DNA of 64,000 nucleotides from Rhodomicrobium sp. R_RK_3 (GTDB lineage: Bacteria > Pseudomonadota > Alphaproteobacteria > Rhizobiales > Rhodomicrobiaceae): assembly GCF_002198715.1 (NCBI RefSeq), contig NZ_MWLK01000038.1, positions 1-64,000 of the forward strand, given 5' to 3'. Below, piece after piece: positions 57,327 to 64,000 of the stretch. Position 1 is the stretch's first letter; each line of letters opens with the position of its first letter. The notes beneath the pieces were generated by a model, which searched no databases, was not told the origin of the DNA, and was given only the letters and a program-made list of their open reading frames with translations. A program made the position numbers and the translations under genes.

Positions 57327-58319
57327 TCAATCATTGGCTACCGGCGCCTTTGGGTCGAGGAGACCCTGCCGCTTGAGATCATCCCATAGCGCGGCCGGGA
57401 TGGGCTGCTGGAAGAGGTCAAAATTCTCGTCCAGCTCGGCGACCGAGCGGGCGCCGGTCAGGACCGACGCGATCGCCGGATGCGCGGCGGGGAACTGGAT
57501 CGCCGCCGCCTTCAGCGAGACGCCATGGTCGCGGCAGACCTCCTGCAGCCGGAGCGCACGGGCGATCAGCGCCGGAGCCGCATCCTCGTAATTATACTTC
57601 GCCCCCGCGTCCGGGTTGGCCAGGATGCCGCTGTTATAGACGCCGCCGGCAAAGACGGAGATGCCCTTCTCCACGCAGAGCGGCAGGAAGCTGTCCAGCG
57701 CCGTTTGCTCGAGCAGGCTGTAGCGGCCCGCCAGCAGGAAGCAGTCGAAGACGCCGTCGCGGGCAAAGCGGGTCAGCATCTCATGCTGGTTCATGCCCGC
57801 GCCGACCGCCTTCACAACGCCATCGGCACGCAGCCGGTCGAGGGCGCGATAGGCGCCGCCGATGGCCGCCTCGTAATGATCGTCCGGGTCGTGAATATGC
57901 AGGATGTCGATTCGGTCGAGCCCGAAGCGCTCCAGGCTCTCGTCGAAGGAGCGCATCACGCCGTCATAGCTAAAATCGAAAACCGGGCGCTCCGAGGGCG
58001 TGCCTTTGTAATAGGCGTCCTCGCCGGTGGGCGCGTCGGGAATGCGCAGCAGTCGGCCGACCTTGGTCGCCAGAACGAAGCTGTCGCGGGGCTTCGTGCG
58101 CAGGAATGCGCCGAGCCGGCGCTCGGCCAGGCCGTTGCCATATTGCGGAGCGGTGTCGAAGAAGCGGATGCCGAGCGCCCAGGCGCGTTCGAGCGTTTCG
58201 AGCGCCTGCGCCTCCCCGACCGGGGTGAACAATCCGCCGAGCGGCGCTGTCCCCAGGCCGAGCGCCGGAACGGTTACGGAGGTTGAGCCGACCTGCGTCG
58301 GACGTGTGGTTTCTGGCAC
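57327..58319 (-). CDS. aldo/keto reductase (L-fucose / D-threo-aldose dehydrogenase-like)
   Basis: A 330-aa TIM-barrel oxidoreductase. LGLGTAPLGGLFTPVGEAQA, FFDTAPQYGNGLAERRLGAF (catalytic Asp and Tyr), LATKVGRLL (catalytic Lys) and LHIHDPDDHYE (catalytic His) fit the bacterial aldose-dehydrogenase branch. It probably oxidises a free sugar to a lactone using NAD(P)+. The start is GTG 58319 behind GGGAGAGAG; a much longer upstream frame runs antisense through the binding-protein gene and is ignored. It is the first gene of the left-pointing operon. Confidence 0.93.
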   Translation of the reverse strand: MPETTRPTQVGSTSVTVPALGLGTAPLGGLFTPVGEAQALETLERAWALGIRFFDTAPQYGNGLAERRLGAFLRTKPRDSFVLATKVGRLLRIPDAPTGEDAYYKGTPSERPVFDFSYDGVMRSFDESLERFGLDRIDILHIHDPDDHYEAAIGGAYRALDRLRADGVVKAVGAGMNQHEMLTRFARDGVFDCFLLAGRYSLLEQTALDSFLPLCVEKGISVFAGGVYNSGILANPDAGAKYNYEDAAPALIARALRLQEVCRDHGVSLKAAAIQFPAAHPAIASVLTGARSVAELDENFDLFQQPIPAALWDDLKRQGLLDPKAPVAND

Positions 58320-58338
58320 TGTCTCTCTCCCTTGCCCT

Positions 58339-58353
58339 GCGCAAAAAATGCGC
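58339..58353. promoter_or_regulatory. inverted repeat near the aldo/keto reductase start
   Basis: GCGCA-AAAAA-TGCGC, a perfect 5-bp inverted repeat 20 bp upstream of the aldo/keto reductase start, within the shared divergent gap. It could be part of the same control region as the palindrome at 58374-58396. Confidence 0.35.
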
Positions 58354-58373
58354 TGATCCTCAAAAAAATCAAT

Positions 58374-58396
58374 AAATTTTTCGCATACGAAAATTT
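58374..58396. promoter_or_regulatory. AT-rich palindromic operator candidate in the divergent promoter region
   Basis: TTTTCG-CATA-CGAAAA is a perfect 6-4-6 palindrome (58378-58393), extended by AA and TT after one mismatch. It is in the 210-bp gap between the aldo/keto reductase operon and the ABC transporter operon, in an AT-rich stretch that is the obvious promoter zone. The XRE-cupin regulator in the right operon is the likely binder. Confidence 0.6.
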
Positions 58397-58529
58397 CTTG
58401 CTGAAAGGTTAATAGTTTGTCATCCTGCCGGTCGTGATTGCAAAAGTCGAAAATCGTTTCGAGCCACGAAACGGGCGCCGGTTGCGATCGCGATCCAAGT
58501 TGAGAGTATCGGGTATGGGGGAGAGTGTG

Positions 58530-59567
58530 GTGAACAGACGATATGCGATCGGTGCATTGCTCGGCGGCATCGCGGCCTTGGCGGCTCCAACTTTCGGCCT
58601 TCAGGCGGCCGAGCGCGAATTGCGGGTGCTGACCTGGGAAGGCTATGCCGACGAGCCCTGGGTGAAGGCGTTCGAGGCCAAGACCGGCGCCAAGGTGAAG
58701 GTCAGCTACACCGGCAGCGTGGACGAAATTTTTGCCAAAATGAACGCGTCCGCCGGCAAGGATTTCGACGTCATCGCCATCGAGACCTCCTCCTATAAGC
58801 GGCTGGTGCAGGAAAAGCTGATTAAGCCCCTGGACAAGGCCAAGATCCCCAATCTGGCAAACCTGTCGCCGGCCTTCCAAAGCGTTTTCTCCATCGTCTT
58901 CGATGGCAAGCTCTACGCGGCGCCCTTCGCCTGGGGATCGATCCCGCTGATCTACGACAAGAAGGCATTCCCGGTTGCGCCGACGAGCTGGTCCGTCCTT
59001 TGGGACGACAAATATAAGGGTCGCATCATCGCCATGGACGACGCGACCAACGCCATCGTCACCACGGCGCTGGCGCTCGGCCTCAAGGATCCGTTCAACC
59101 TCGACGCCGCCCAGCTTGCCCAGGTCAAGGCCAAGCTGCTGGCCCAGAAACCCTATGTCTCGACCTATTATGCCGGCTTCGACGACGGGGTCAGCATTTT
59201 CGCGCAAGGCGGCATCGACCTGATGATGTCGATGGGCGAGCCGCAGGCGCCGATGCTGGCGAAAAAGGGCATCGATGTCGGCCTGACCATCCCGAAGGAA
59301 GGCGCCATCGGCTGGATCGACTGCTGGGCCATCAGCGTCGGCGTGCGCGACTCCGATCTCGCCCATGCCTGGATCGACGCGATGCTCGACCGGAAGGTCG
59401 GCACCTATATCAGCGAGAAGACCGGCTACGGCAACACCACCGACGCCGAGGCGAACGCCAAGATCGGCCTCGACTATGCGGATAAGCTGGTGTTCCTGCA
59501 GGCGCCCGAGGACCAGGCCAAGCGCATCGACCTGTGGAACGAGGTCAAGGCAACGCCCGTCCAGTGA
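58530..59567 (+). CDS. PotD-type ABC transporter substrate-binding protein
   Basis: A 345-aa periplasmic protein of the spermidine/putrescine-binding superfamily. The signal peptide is NRRYAIGALLGGIAALAAPT with a cleavage site at LQA-AE; the twin Arg suggests possible Tat export. The mature start ERELRVLTWEGYADEPWVKA and the later GWIDCWAISVGVRDSDLAHA are typical. GTG 58530 has GGGGGAG 6 nt upstream; ATG 58515 is a weaker alternative. Residues for polyamine carboxylate contacts cannot be judged here, and the neighbourhood suggests a sugar-derived or amine ligand. First gene of the right operon. Confidence 0.9.
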   Translation: MNRRYAIGALLGGIAALAAPTFGLQAAERELRVLTWEGYADEPWVKAFEAKTGAKVKVSYTGSVDEIFAKMNASAGKDFDVIAIETSSYKRLVQEKLIKPLDKAKIPNLANLSPAFQSVFSIVFDGKLYAAPFAWGSIPLIYDKKAFPVAPTSWSVLWDDKYKGRIIAMDDATNAIVTTALALGLKDPFNLDAAQLAQVKAKLLAQKPYVSTYYAGFDDGVSIFAQGGIDLMMSMGEPQAPMLAKKGIDVGLTIPKEGAIGWIDCWAISVGVRDSDLAHAWIDAMLDRKVGTYISEKTGYGNTTDAEANAKIGLDYADKLVFLQAPEDQAKRIDLWNEVKATPVQ

Positions 59568-60685
59568 GCACCGTGCCCGATCCGCAGCAAAACCAGGCCA
59601 GAGCCCGCGTCATCGAGATGGTCGGCGTCGGCAAACGCTATGGCAATGTCGAGGTGCTGAAGCCGGTCGACCTGTCGATCGAGGATGGGGAGTTTCTCAC
59701 CATCCTCGGTCCCTCCGGCTCCGGCAAGACCACGATCATCCGCATGATCGGCGGCTTTACCCGGCCGACCAGCGGCCGCATCCTGCTCGACGGCCGCGAC
59801 ATCGTGGACCAGCCGATCTTCGACCGGCCCTTCAACACCGTGTTCCAGGATTACGCGCTGTTCCCGCACATGTCGGTGGCCAAGAACATCGCCTATGGGC
59901 TGATGGTGCGCGGCCGGCCCAAGGCCGAGATCAGCCGGAAGGTCGCGGAGGCGCTCGCCGTCGTCGATCTCTCCGACAAGGCCGCGCGCTATCCGGCGGA
60001 CCTCAGCGGCGGACAGCGCCAGCGCGTCGCCCTGGCACGTGCGATCATCTGCGAGCCGCGGGTCGTGCTGCTCGACGAGCCGCTGGCGGCGCTGGACGCC
60101 GAGCTGCGCCGCAGCATGCGCGATTTCCTCAAGGATTTGCAGCGGCGGATCCGGACGACCTTCATCTTCATCACCCACGACCAGGACGAGGCGATCTCCA
60201 TCTCCGACCGCATCGTGGTGATGGACCACGGCCGGGTCGAACAGGTCGGGACGCCGGAGGAGATCTACTACCACCCCAAGAGCGTGTTCGTGGCGAAGTT
60301 CTTCGGGGAAAGCAATCTGCTGGCGGGCGGCGTCACCGCGCTTGCCGGGACCGATGCCGTCATAGAGAGCGCCCTGGGAACGCTGACCAAGCCCGGCCAT
60401 GCGGGACTGAATGCCGGAACCGCCGTCACCCTGGCGGCGCGGCCGGAGAGCTTCCGGCTGGTCGCTGGCGACGGGCCGCGTGCGGGGGAATGCGACGTGT
60501 CGGGAACGGTCGAGGCGATCACCTTCCTCGGCGCGACCTCGCAGCTTGTGGTCGGCATCGCCGGTGCGCCGGGGGAAACGATCAAGGTCCGGGCGGCGAC
60601 GAAGGAGATCAGCGGCAAGCTCGCCGTTGGCGACAGCCTGACGGTCGCCTGGACGCCCGCCGACATTTCGGTGCTGGCAGGATGA
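59564..60685 (+). CDS. PotA-type ABC transporter ATPase
   Basis: A 373-aa ATPase of the importer. Walker A GPSGSGKTT is at residues 49-57, the Q-loop lies in FQDYALFPHMSVAKNIAYGL, the signature is LSGGQRQRVALARAI, Walker B LLDEPLAALD and the switch His is in FITHDQDEAI. A C-terminal TOBE-like regulatory domain covers about 290-373. The start is GTG 59564, overlapping the binding-protein stop (GTGA). It forms one operon with the two permeases. Confidence 0.95.
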   Translation: MSTVPDPQQNQARARVIEMVGVGKRYGNVEVLKPVDLSIEDGEFLTILGPSGSGKTTIIRMIGGFTRPTSGRILLDGRDIVDQPIFDRPFNTVFQDYALFPHMSVAKNIAYGLMVRGRPKAEISRKVAEALAVVDLSDKAARYPADLSGGQRQRVALARAIICEPRVVLLDEPLAALDAELRRSMRDFLKDLQRRIRTTFIFITHDQDEAISISDRIVVMDHGRVEQVGTPEEIYYHPKSVFVAKFFGESNLLAGGVTALAGTDAVIESALGTLTKPGHAGLNAGTAVTLAARPESFRLVAGDGPRAGECDVSGTVEAITFLGATSQLVVGIAGAPGETIKVRAATKEISGKLAVGDSLTVAWTPADISVLAG

Positions 60686-61578
60686 GTACCACCGCCAACC
60701 CGCTTCCGCATCGGCGCGCAACGTTCGGCGGCATCAGGTGCACCATGACCGAAGCCCTGGTCGCGGTCGCCGTCTACGGCGTGCCGGCGGTGCTGATCCT
60801 TGCGCCAATGGTGACCTTCCTGCTCTACAGCTTTTGGTCTGTGCAGGACGGCCGGCTCTCGCGCGAGCTGACGCTGGTGAACTACGCAACCTTCCTCAGC
60901 AATCCCAGCTACCGCAGCGTCTTCCTCGGCACGCTGCAACTCACGGCGACAGTCGCCGCCATCGGCTTGGTGCTCGGCTACGTCATCGCCTATCTGATCT
61001 GGCGCGTGCGGAGCAGCCTGCGCTATTTCCTGTTGCTGTTCAGCGTCATCCCGCTTTCGATGAGCTATATCGTCAAGATCTACGCGATGCGCAGCATCCT
61101 CGGCTACAATGGCTTCCTGAACTCGGCCTTGCTGGCGGCGGGACTGATCAGCGAGCCGAGTAAGCTGTTTCTCTTCAATCAGACCTCTGTGATGATTACG
61201 ATGGCCGTCATCTATCTGCCCTACGCGATCCTGCCGATCTTCCTGTCGCTCGAACGGATACCGCTCTCGCTCATCGCCGCCTCCGCCGATCTCGGGGCGC
61301 GGCCGGGCCAGACGTTTCGGCGCGTCGTGCTGCCGATGAGCCTGCCGGGGTCGATTGTCGGGGCGCTGTTCGTGATGGTGATCGCGCTGGGCGACTTCCT
61401 GACGCCGCAGATGGTCGGCGGCAACCAGGGCTTCACCTTCGGGCGGGCCATCTGGAGCCAGTTCGGCATGGCCTTCAACTGGCCGTTCGGCACGGCGCTG
61501 GCCGTCGTGCTGCTCCTCGCCTCGCTCGCCATCATGGCCGTGGCGGGCGCCATCTCCAGCCGGGCGCGGGTGCGATGA
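60682..61578 (+). CDS. PotB-type ABC transporter permease
   Basis: A 298-aa inner-membrane permease with about six transmembrane helices (VYGVPAVLILAPMVTFLLYS; ATVAAIGLVLGYVIAYLIW). The cytoplasmic EAA loop reads SLIAASADLGARPGQTFRRV. ATG 60682 overlaps the ATPase stop (ATGA). It pairs with the next permease to form the channel. Confidence 0.94.
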   Translation: MSTTANPLPHRRATFGGIRCTMTEALVAVAVYGVPAVLILAPMVTFLLYSFWSVQDGRLSRELTLVNYATFLSNPSYRSVFLGTLQLTATVAAIGLVLGYVIAYLIWRVRSSLRYFLLLFSVIPLSMSYIVKIYAMRSILGYNGFLNSALLAAGLISEPSKLFLFNQTSVMITMAVIYLPYAILPIFLSLERIPLSLIAASADLGARPGQTFRRVVLPMSLPGSIVGALFVMVIALGDFLTPQMVGGNQGFTFGRAIWSQFGMAFNWPFGTALAVVLLLASLAIMAVAGAISSRARVR

Positions 61579-62378
61579 CGCGGTTCGAACGCCTGACATT
61601 GACACTGCTTTGGGCGGTCGCCGGCCTCGCCTTCGTCGCGATGTACGGACCGGCGCTGCTCGTCGTCACGCTGTCCTTTTTCCGGATCGACCGGCAGCGG
61701 GTGGACTGGTCCAGCTTCTCCTTCGACGCCTATGCGGGCCTCGCCGGCAATCACGACATCGTCGCCGCGCTCACCAACACGCTGATCGTCGGCTTCTCCG
61801 CCGTCACCTGCGCGCTGCTCATCGCCGTCGGCCTCGCTTTTTACATGCATGTCGAATCCCGGCGCGGGCAGCGCTTCGTCGAATTCATGATTTTCCTGCC
61901 CTTCATCCTGCCCGCGATCATCACCGGCGTTTCGCTGCTGATCGCCTTTCGCGAGGCCGGCATCGAGCGCGGGCTCCTGACCGTCATCGTCGGCCACATC
62001 GTGATCATCATCGCCATCATCTACCGGATGGTGATGACCCGGCTGGAAAGCCTCGAGCGGAGCCAGCTCGAAGCCTCGCTCGACCTCGGCGCCACCAAGA
62101 TGCAGACCTTCCGCTATGTCGTGGTGCCGCAACTGGCCTCCGCCATGGTGACGAGCGCACTGCTCGCCTTCACCCTGAGTTTCGACGAGACGCTGGTGAC
62201 CTTCTTCCTGGTCGGCGGCGAGATGACCTTGCCCATCCGCCTCTGGGCGATGGTGCGCGTCGGCTTCACGCCGGAAATCAATGCGCTGGTCGCGGTGGTG
62301 CTGCTGATGACGACGTGCCTCGCAACCGTCGGCGCCCTGTCGCTCAAGCGCCTGGTTCGGATACCGGTCCATGGCTGA
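61575..62378 (+). CDS. PotC-type ABC transporter permease
   Basis: A 267-aa inner-membrane permease. Hydrophobic helices include LTLLWAVAGLAFVAMYGPAL and VIVGHIVIIIAIIYRMVM; the EAA loop is QLEASLDLGATKMQTFRYVV. It overlaps the previous permease by 4 bp and the regulator gene by 8 bp, which makes the operon continuous. It should form the heterodimeric channel with the PotB-type subunit. Confidence 0.94.
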   Translation: MTRFERLTLTLLWAVAGLAFVAMYGPALLVVTLSFFRIDRQRVDWSSFSFDAYAGLAGNHDIVAALTNTLIVGFSAVTCALLIAVGLAFYMHVESRRGQRFVEFMIFLPFILPAIITGVSLLIAFREAGIERGLLTVIVGHIVIIIAIIYRMVMTRLESLERSQLEASLDLGATKMQTFRYVVVPQLASAMVTSALLAFTLSFDETLVTFFLVGGEMTLPIRLWAMVRVGFTPEINALVAVVLLMTTCLATVGALSLKRLVRIPVHG

Positions 62379-63090
62379 GAAAGCATCCCCCACCCGCCGC
62401 GCGGCGCCCGAGACCTCGATGTCCGAGGATGCGCAGCATATCGGCAAATTGCTGCGCGAGCGGCGCGCGCACCACAATTGGACGCTGGCGGACGTCGCCC
62501 GCATGACCGGGATATCCGTCTCGACGCTGTCGAAGATCGAGAACGGCCTGCTCTCGCCGACCTATGACAAGATCTTGCAGCTTTGCCGCGGCTTGAATGT
62601 CGAAGTCGCCGATCTGCTGGAGCCGAAAGTGCCGAGCGAGCGGCCCGAAGTGGTGCTGGCCCGGCGCAGCGTCAGCCGCCAGTTCGAGGGGCAGCGGATC
62701 GACACCAGCCATTACTCCTATTCCTATCTTTGCTCGGACGTGGCGCATAAGCGGATCATCCCGATCTACATCGATGTCCGCGCCACGAACCGCGAGCAGA
62801 TGGGCGAGCTGACCTCGCATGTGGGCGAGGAATATATCCTCGTCATCGCGGGGCGGGTGCGCATCTACAGCGAATATTACGAGGAGATCGAGCTCGAAGC
62901 CGGGGATTCGATCTATATCGACAGCACCATGAAGCACGGCTTCATGTCGGTCGGCCATGCCAGCAGCCGGCTCCTGGTCACCTGCTCCAGCGCCACGCCG
63001 AACCTTGCCCAGACCTTGCGGGAAATCCTCAAGGCCAAGGCGGCGCGCGAGCGCGGATTGTCGATGGAGCCGGGGAGGGACGAGGAATGA
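62371..63090 (+). CDS. XRE-family transcriptional regulator with cupin sensor domain
   Basis: A 239-aa regulator. The helix-turn-helix is at about 25-80 (LLRERRAHHNWTLADVARM, TGISVSTLSKIENGLLSPT). The C-terminal cupin (about 130-215, with GELTSHVGEEYILVIAGRVR and AGDSIYIDSTMKHGFMSV) is the ligand sensor. It lies inside the operon between the permease and the SDR gene with overlaps on both sides, so it probably regulates its own operon and the divergent one, through the palindrome at 58374-58396. Confidence 0.93.
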   Translation: MAEKASPTRRAAPETSMSEDAQHIGKLLRERRAHHNWTLADVARMTGISVSTLSKIENGLLSPTYDKILQLCRGLNVEVADLLEPKVPSERPEVVLARRSVSRQFEGQRIDTSHYSYSYLCSDVAHKRIIPIYIDVRATNREQMGELTSHVGEEYILVIAGRVRIYSEYYEEIELEAGDSIYIDSTMKHGFMSVGHASSRLLVTCSSATPNLAQTLREILKAKAARERGLSMEPGRDEE

Positions 63091-63854
63091 CATCGCCATT
63101 CGATTTGACCGGCAAGGTCGCGCTCGTCACCGGCGGCAATGGCGGCATCGGCCTCGCCATCGCGGAGGGGCTCGGCCAGGCGGGCTGCGCGGTTGCGATC
63201 GCGGGGCGGAACCCGGGCAAGAACGCAGCGGCGCTGGCCGCGTTGACCGCGCAGGGCATCCGGGCGGCGGCAAGCATCGCCGACGTCGTCGAGGAAGCGG
63301 AGTGCCGGCGGCTTGTCGGCGAGACGCTGGACCGGTTCGGCCGCCTCGACATCCTCGTCAACAATGCCGGGACCAACATCCGCAAGCAGCCGCAGGACTA
63401 CAGCGCCGCCGAGTTCCGCCTGCTGATCGACATCAACCTGACCAGCACGTTCATGATGGCCACCGCCGCCTATCCGGCCATGCGCGACGCGGGCGGCGGC
63501 AAGATCATCAATATCGGCTCGATGACCTCTCTGTTCGGCGCCTCCTTCGCCGCGCCTTACGGGGCCAGCAAGGGCGGCGTCGTCCAATTGACCAAGGCGC
63601 TGGCGAGCGCCTGGGCCAGGGATGGCATCCAGGTCAATGCCATCCTGCCCGGCTGGATCGACACCGACCTGACCCGCCAGGGCGACGGCATCACGCCCGA
63701 ATTGCGCGAGCGCATCCAGGCCCGCACCCCGGCCGGTCGCTGGGGCCAGCCGGGCGATCTCGCGGGCGCGGCCGTGTTCCTCGCCAGCGCCGACTCCGAC
63801 TTCGTCACCGGCACCGCAATTCCCGTCGACGGGGGCTACTCCGCCCAGGGCTGA
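63087..63854 (+). CDS. short-chain dehydrogenase/reductase (SDR)
   Basis: A 255-aa classical SDR. The cofactor motif is TGGNGGIGLAIAEG (15-28), NNAG is at 92-95, and the catalytic set is Ser145, Tyr158 and Lys162 (YGASKGG). The nearest-looking relatives are gluconate or 2-deoxygluconate dehydrogenases, so it probably oxidises a hydroxyl of a sugar or sugar acid. It overlaps the regulator by 4 bp and precedes a DegT-type aminotransferase, which suggests keto-sugar chemistry. Confidence 0.93.
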   Translation: MTSPFDLTGKVALVTGGNGGIGLAIAEGLGQAGCAVAIAGRNPGKNAAALAALTAQGIRAAASIADVVEEAECRRLVGETLDRFGRLDILVNNAGTNIRKQPQDYSAAEFRLLIDINLTSTFMMATAAYPAMRDAGGGKIINIGSMTSLFGASFAAPYGASKGGVVQLTKALASAWARDGIQVNAILPGWIDTDLTRQGDGITPELRERIQARTPAGRWGQPGDLAGAAVFLASADSDFVTGTAIPVDGGYSAQG

Positions 63855-63892
63855 CCTTCACAGCTTTCCTGCACTTCACAAAGAGCGTCACC

Positions 63893-64000
63893 ATGTCAGA
63901 GCTTGCGATCGACGGCGGCAGCCCGGTCATCAAAGATCCCCTTCCCAGCATCCGCAACGCCTCCGGCCGCTCCATCGGCGCCGAGGAGATGGCAGAGCTT
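63893..64000 (+). CDS. DegT/DnrJ/EryC1/StrS aminotransferase (N-terminal fragment, runs off the window)
   Basis: Only 36 codons are visible, beginning MSELAIDGGSPV and continuing PLPSIRNASGRSIGAEEM. This opening is typical of StrS-type PLP aminotransferases. The ATG follows AAAGAG at plausible spacing and lies 38 bp after the SDR stop, so it should be the next gene of the operon. A catabolic role, taking the amino group from an aminosugar or aminocyclitol or acting with the SDR, is possible but cannot be judged from this fragment. Confidence 0.7.
   Translation, partial: MSELAIDGGSPVIKDPLPSIRNASGRSIGAEEMAEL

Noticed and set aside
57327-59366. A 679-residue fusion of the aldo/keto reductase with an upstream minus-strand extension
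   Set aside because: The first 349 residues are antisense to the PotD-type gene and cross the divergent promoter; GTG 58319 has a proper ribosome-binding site and gives a normal-length enzyme.

Overview
The window is GC-rich (about 65%), densely packed and free of rRNA, tRNA, CRISPR arrays and recognisable transposases. Gene content (HWE-type histidine kinase, PrsD/PrsE-type type I secretion, PotABCD-type ABC transporter, PaoABC-type molybdoenzyme, very large multi-HAMP kinase) points to an alphaproteobacterium of the Rhizobiales/Hyphomicrobiales. The propane-monooxygenase type diiron operon recalls Beijerinckiaceae such as Methylocella, but the genus is an inference.

Region 1 (1-3.3 kb): a DUF938 methyltransferase, a 68-aa orphan, a TetR regulator and trpC. 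The intergenic gaps carry inverted pairs of a REP-like dispersed repeat.

Region 2 (3.4-16.1 kb) is the metabolic centrepiece. A minus-strand operon reads adh, a 113-aa coiled-coil protein, a 93-aa protein, prmA (hydroxylase alpha), prmB (reductase), prmC (hydroxylase beta), prmD (coupling protein), an amidohydrolase, a DUF59 protein and a dedicated GroEL. It should oxidise a short alkane such as propane to a secondary alcohol and then to a ketone, with its own assembly factors. A divergent AcoR-like sigma-54 activator probably drives it from a -24/-12 promoter with upstream TGTTG inverted repeats. A single-domain response regulator and a 58-aa conserved protein follow.

Region 3 (16.2-25.5 kb): a CDP-alcohol phosphatidyltransferase, a 2099-aa hybrid histidine kinase whose sensor is eleven exact 92-aa HAMP-type repeats (276 bp each), and a REC-PAS-HWE kinase-REC protein next to it.

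Region 4 (25.6-39.9 kb): an autotransporter, an AraC regulator, a small secreted Gly/His-rich protein, an RND efflux pair, a decayed LysR gene, a quinone oxidoreductase and a PaoABC-like aldehyde oxidoreductase.

Region 5 (40-56 kb): a surface-glycan island with three glycosyltransferases, two methyltransferases, an acyltransferase, a PglE/PglD-like aminotransferase and N-acyltransferase pair, a PrsD/PrsE type I exporter, its probable cargo (a beta-helix/RTX protein) and a DUF1624 membrane acyltransferase. A possible 58-aa gene ends directly at a strong terminator here.

Region 6 (56.2-64 kb): a divergent catabolic locus. FucU-like mutarotase, a DUF1349 protein and an aldo/keto reductase point left; a PotDABC-type ABC importer, an XRE-cupin regulator, an SDR and the start of a DegT-type aminotransferase point right. 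The shared 210-bp gap holds an AT-rich palindrome that is a good operator candidate.

Non-ATG starts are common (GTG or TTG at several genes) and were chosen from Shine-Dalgarno spacing.
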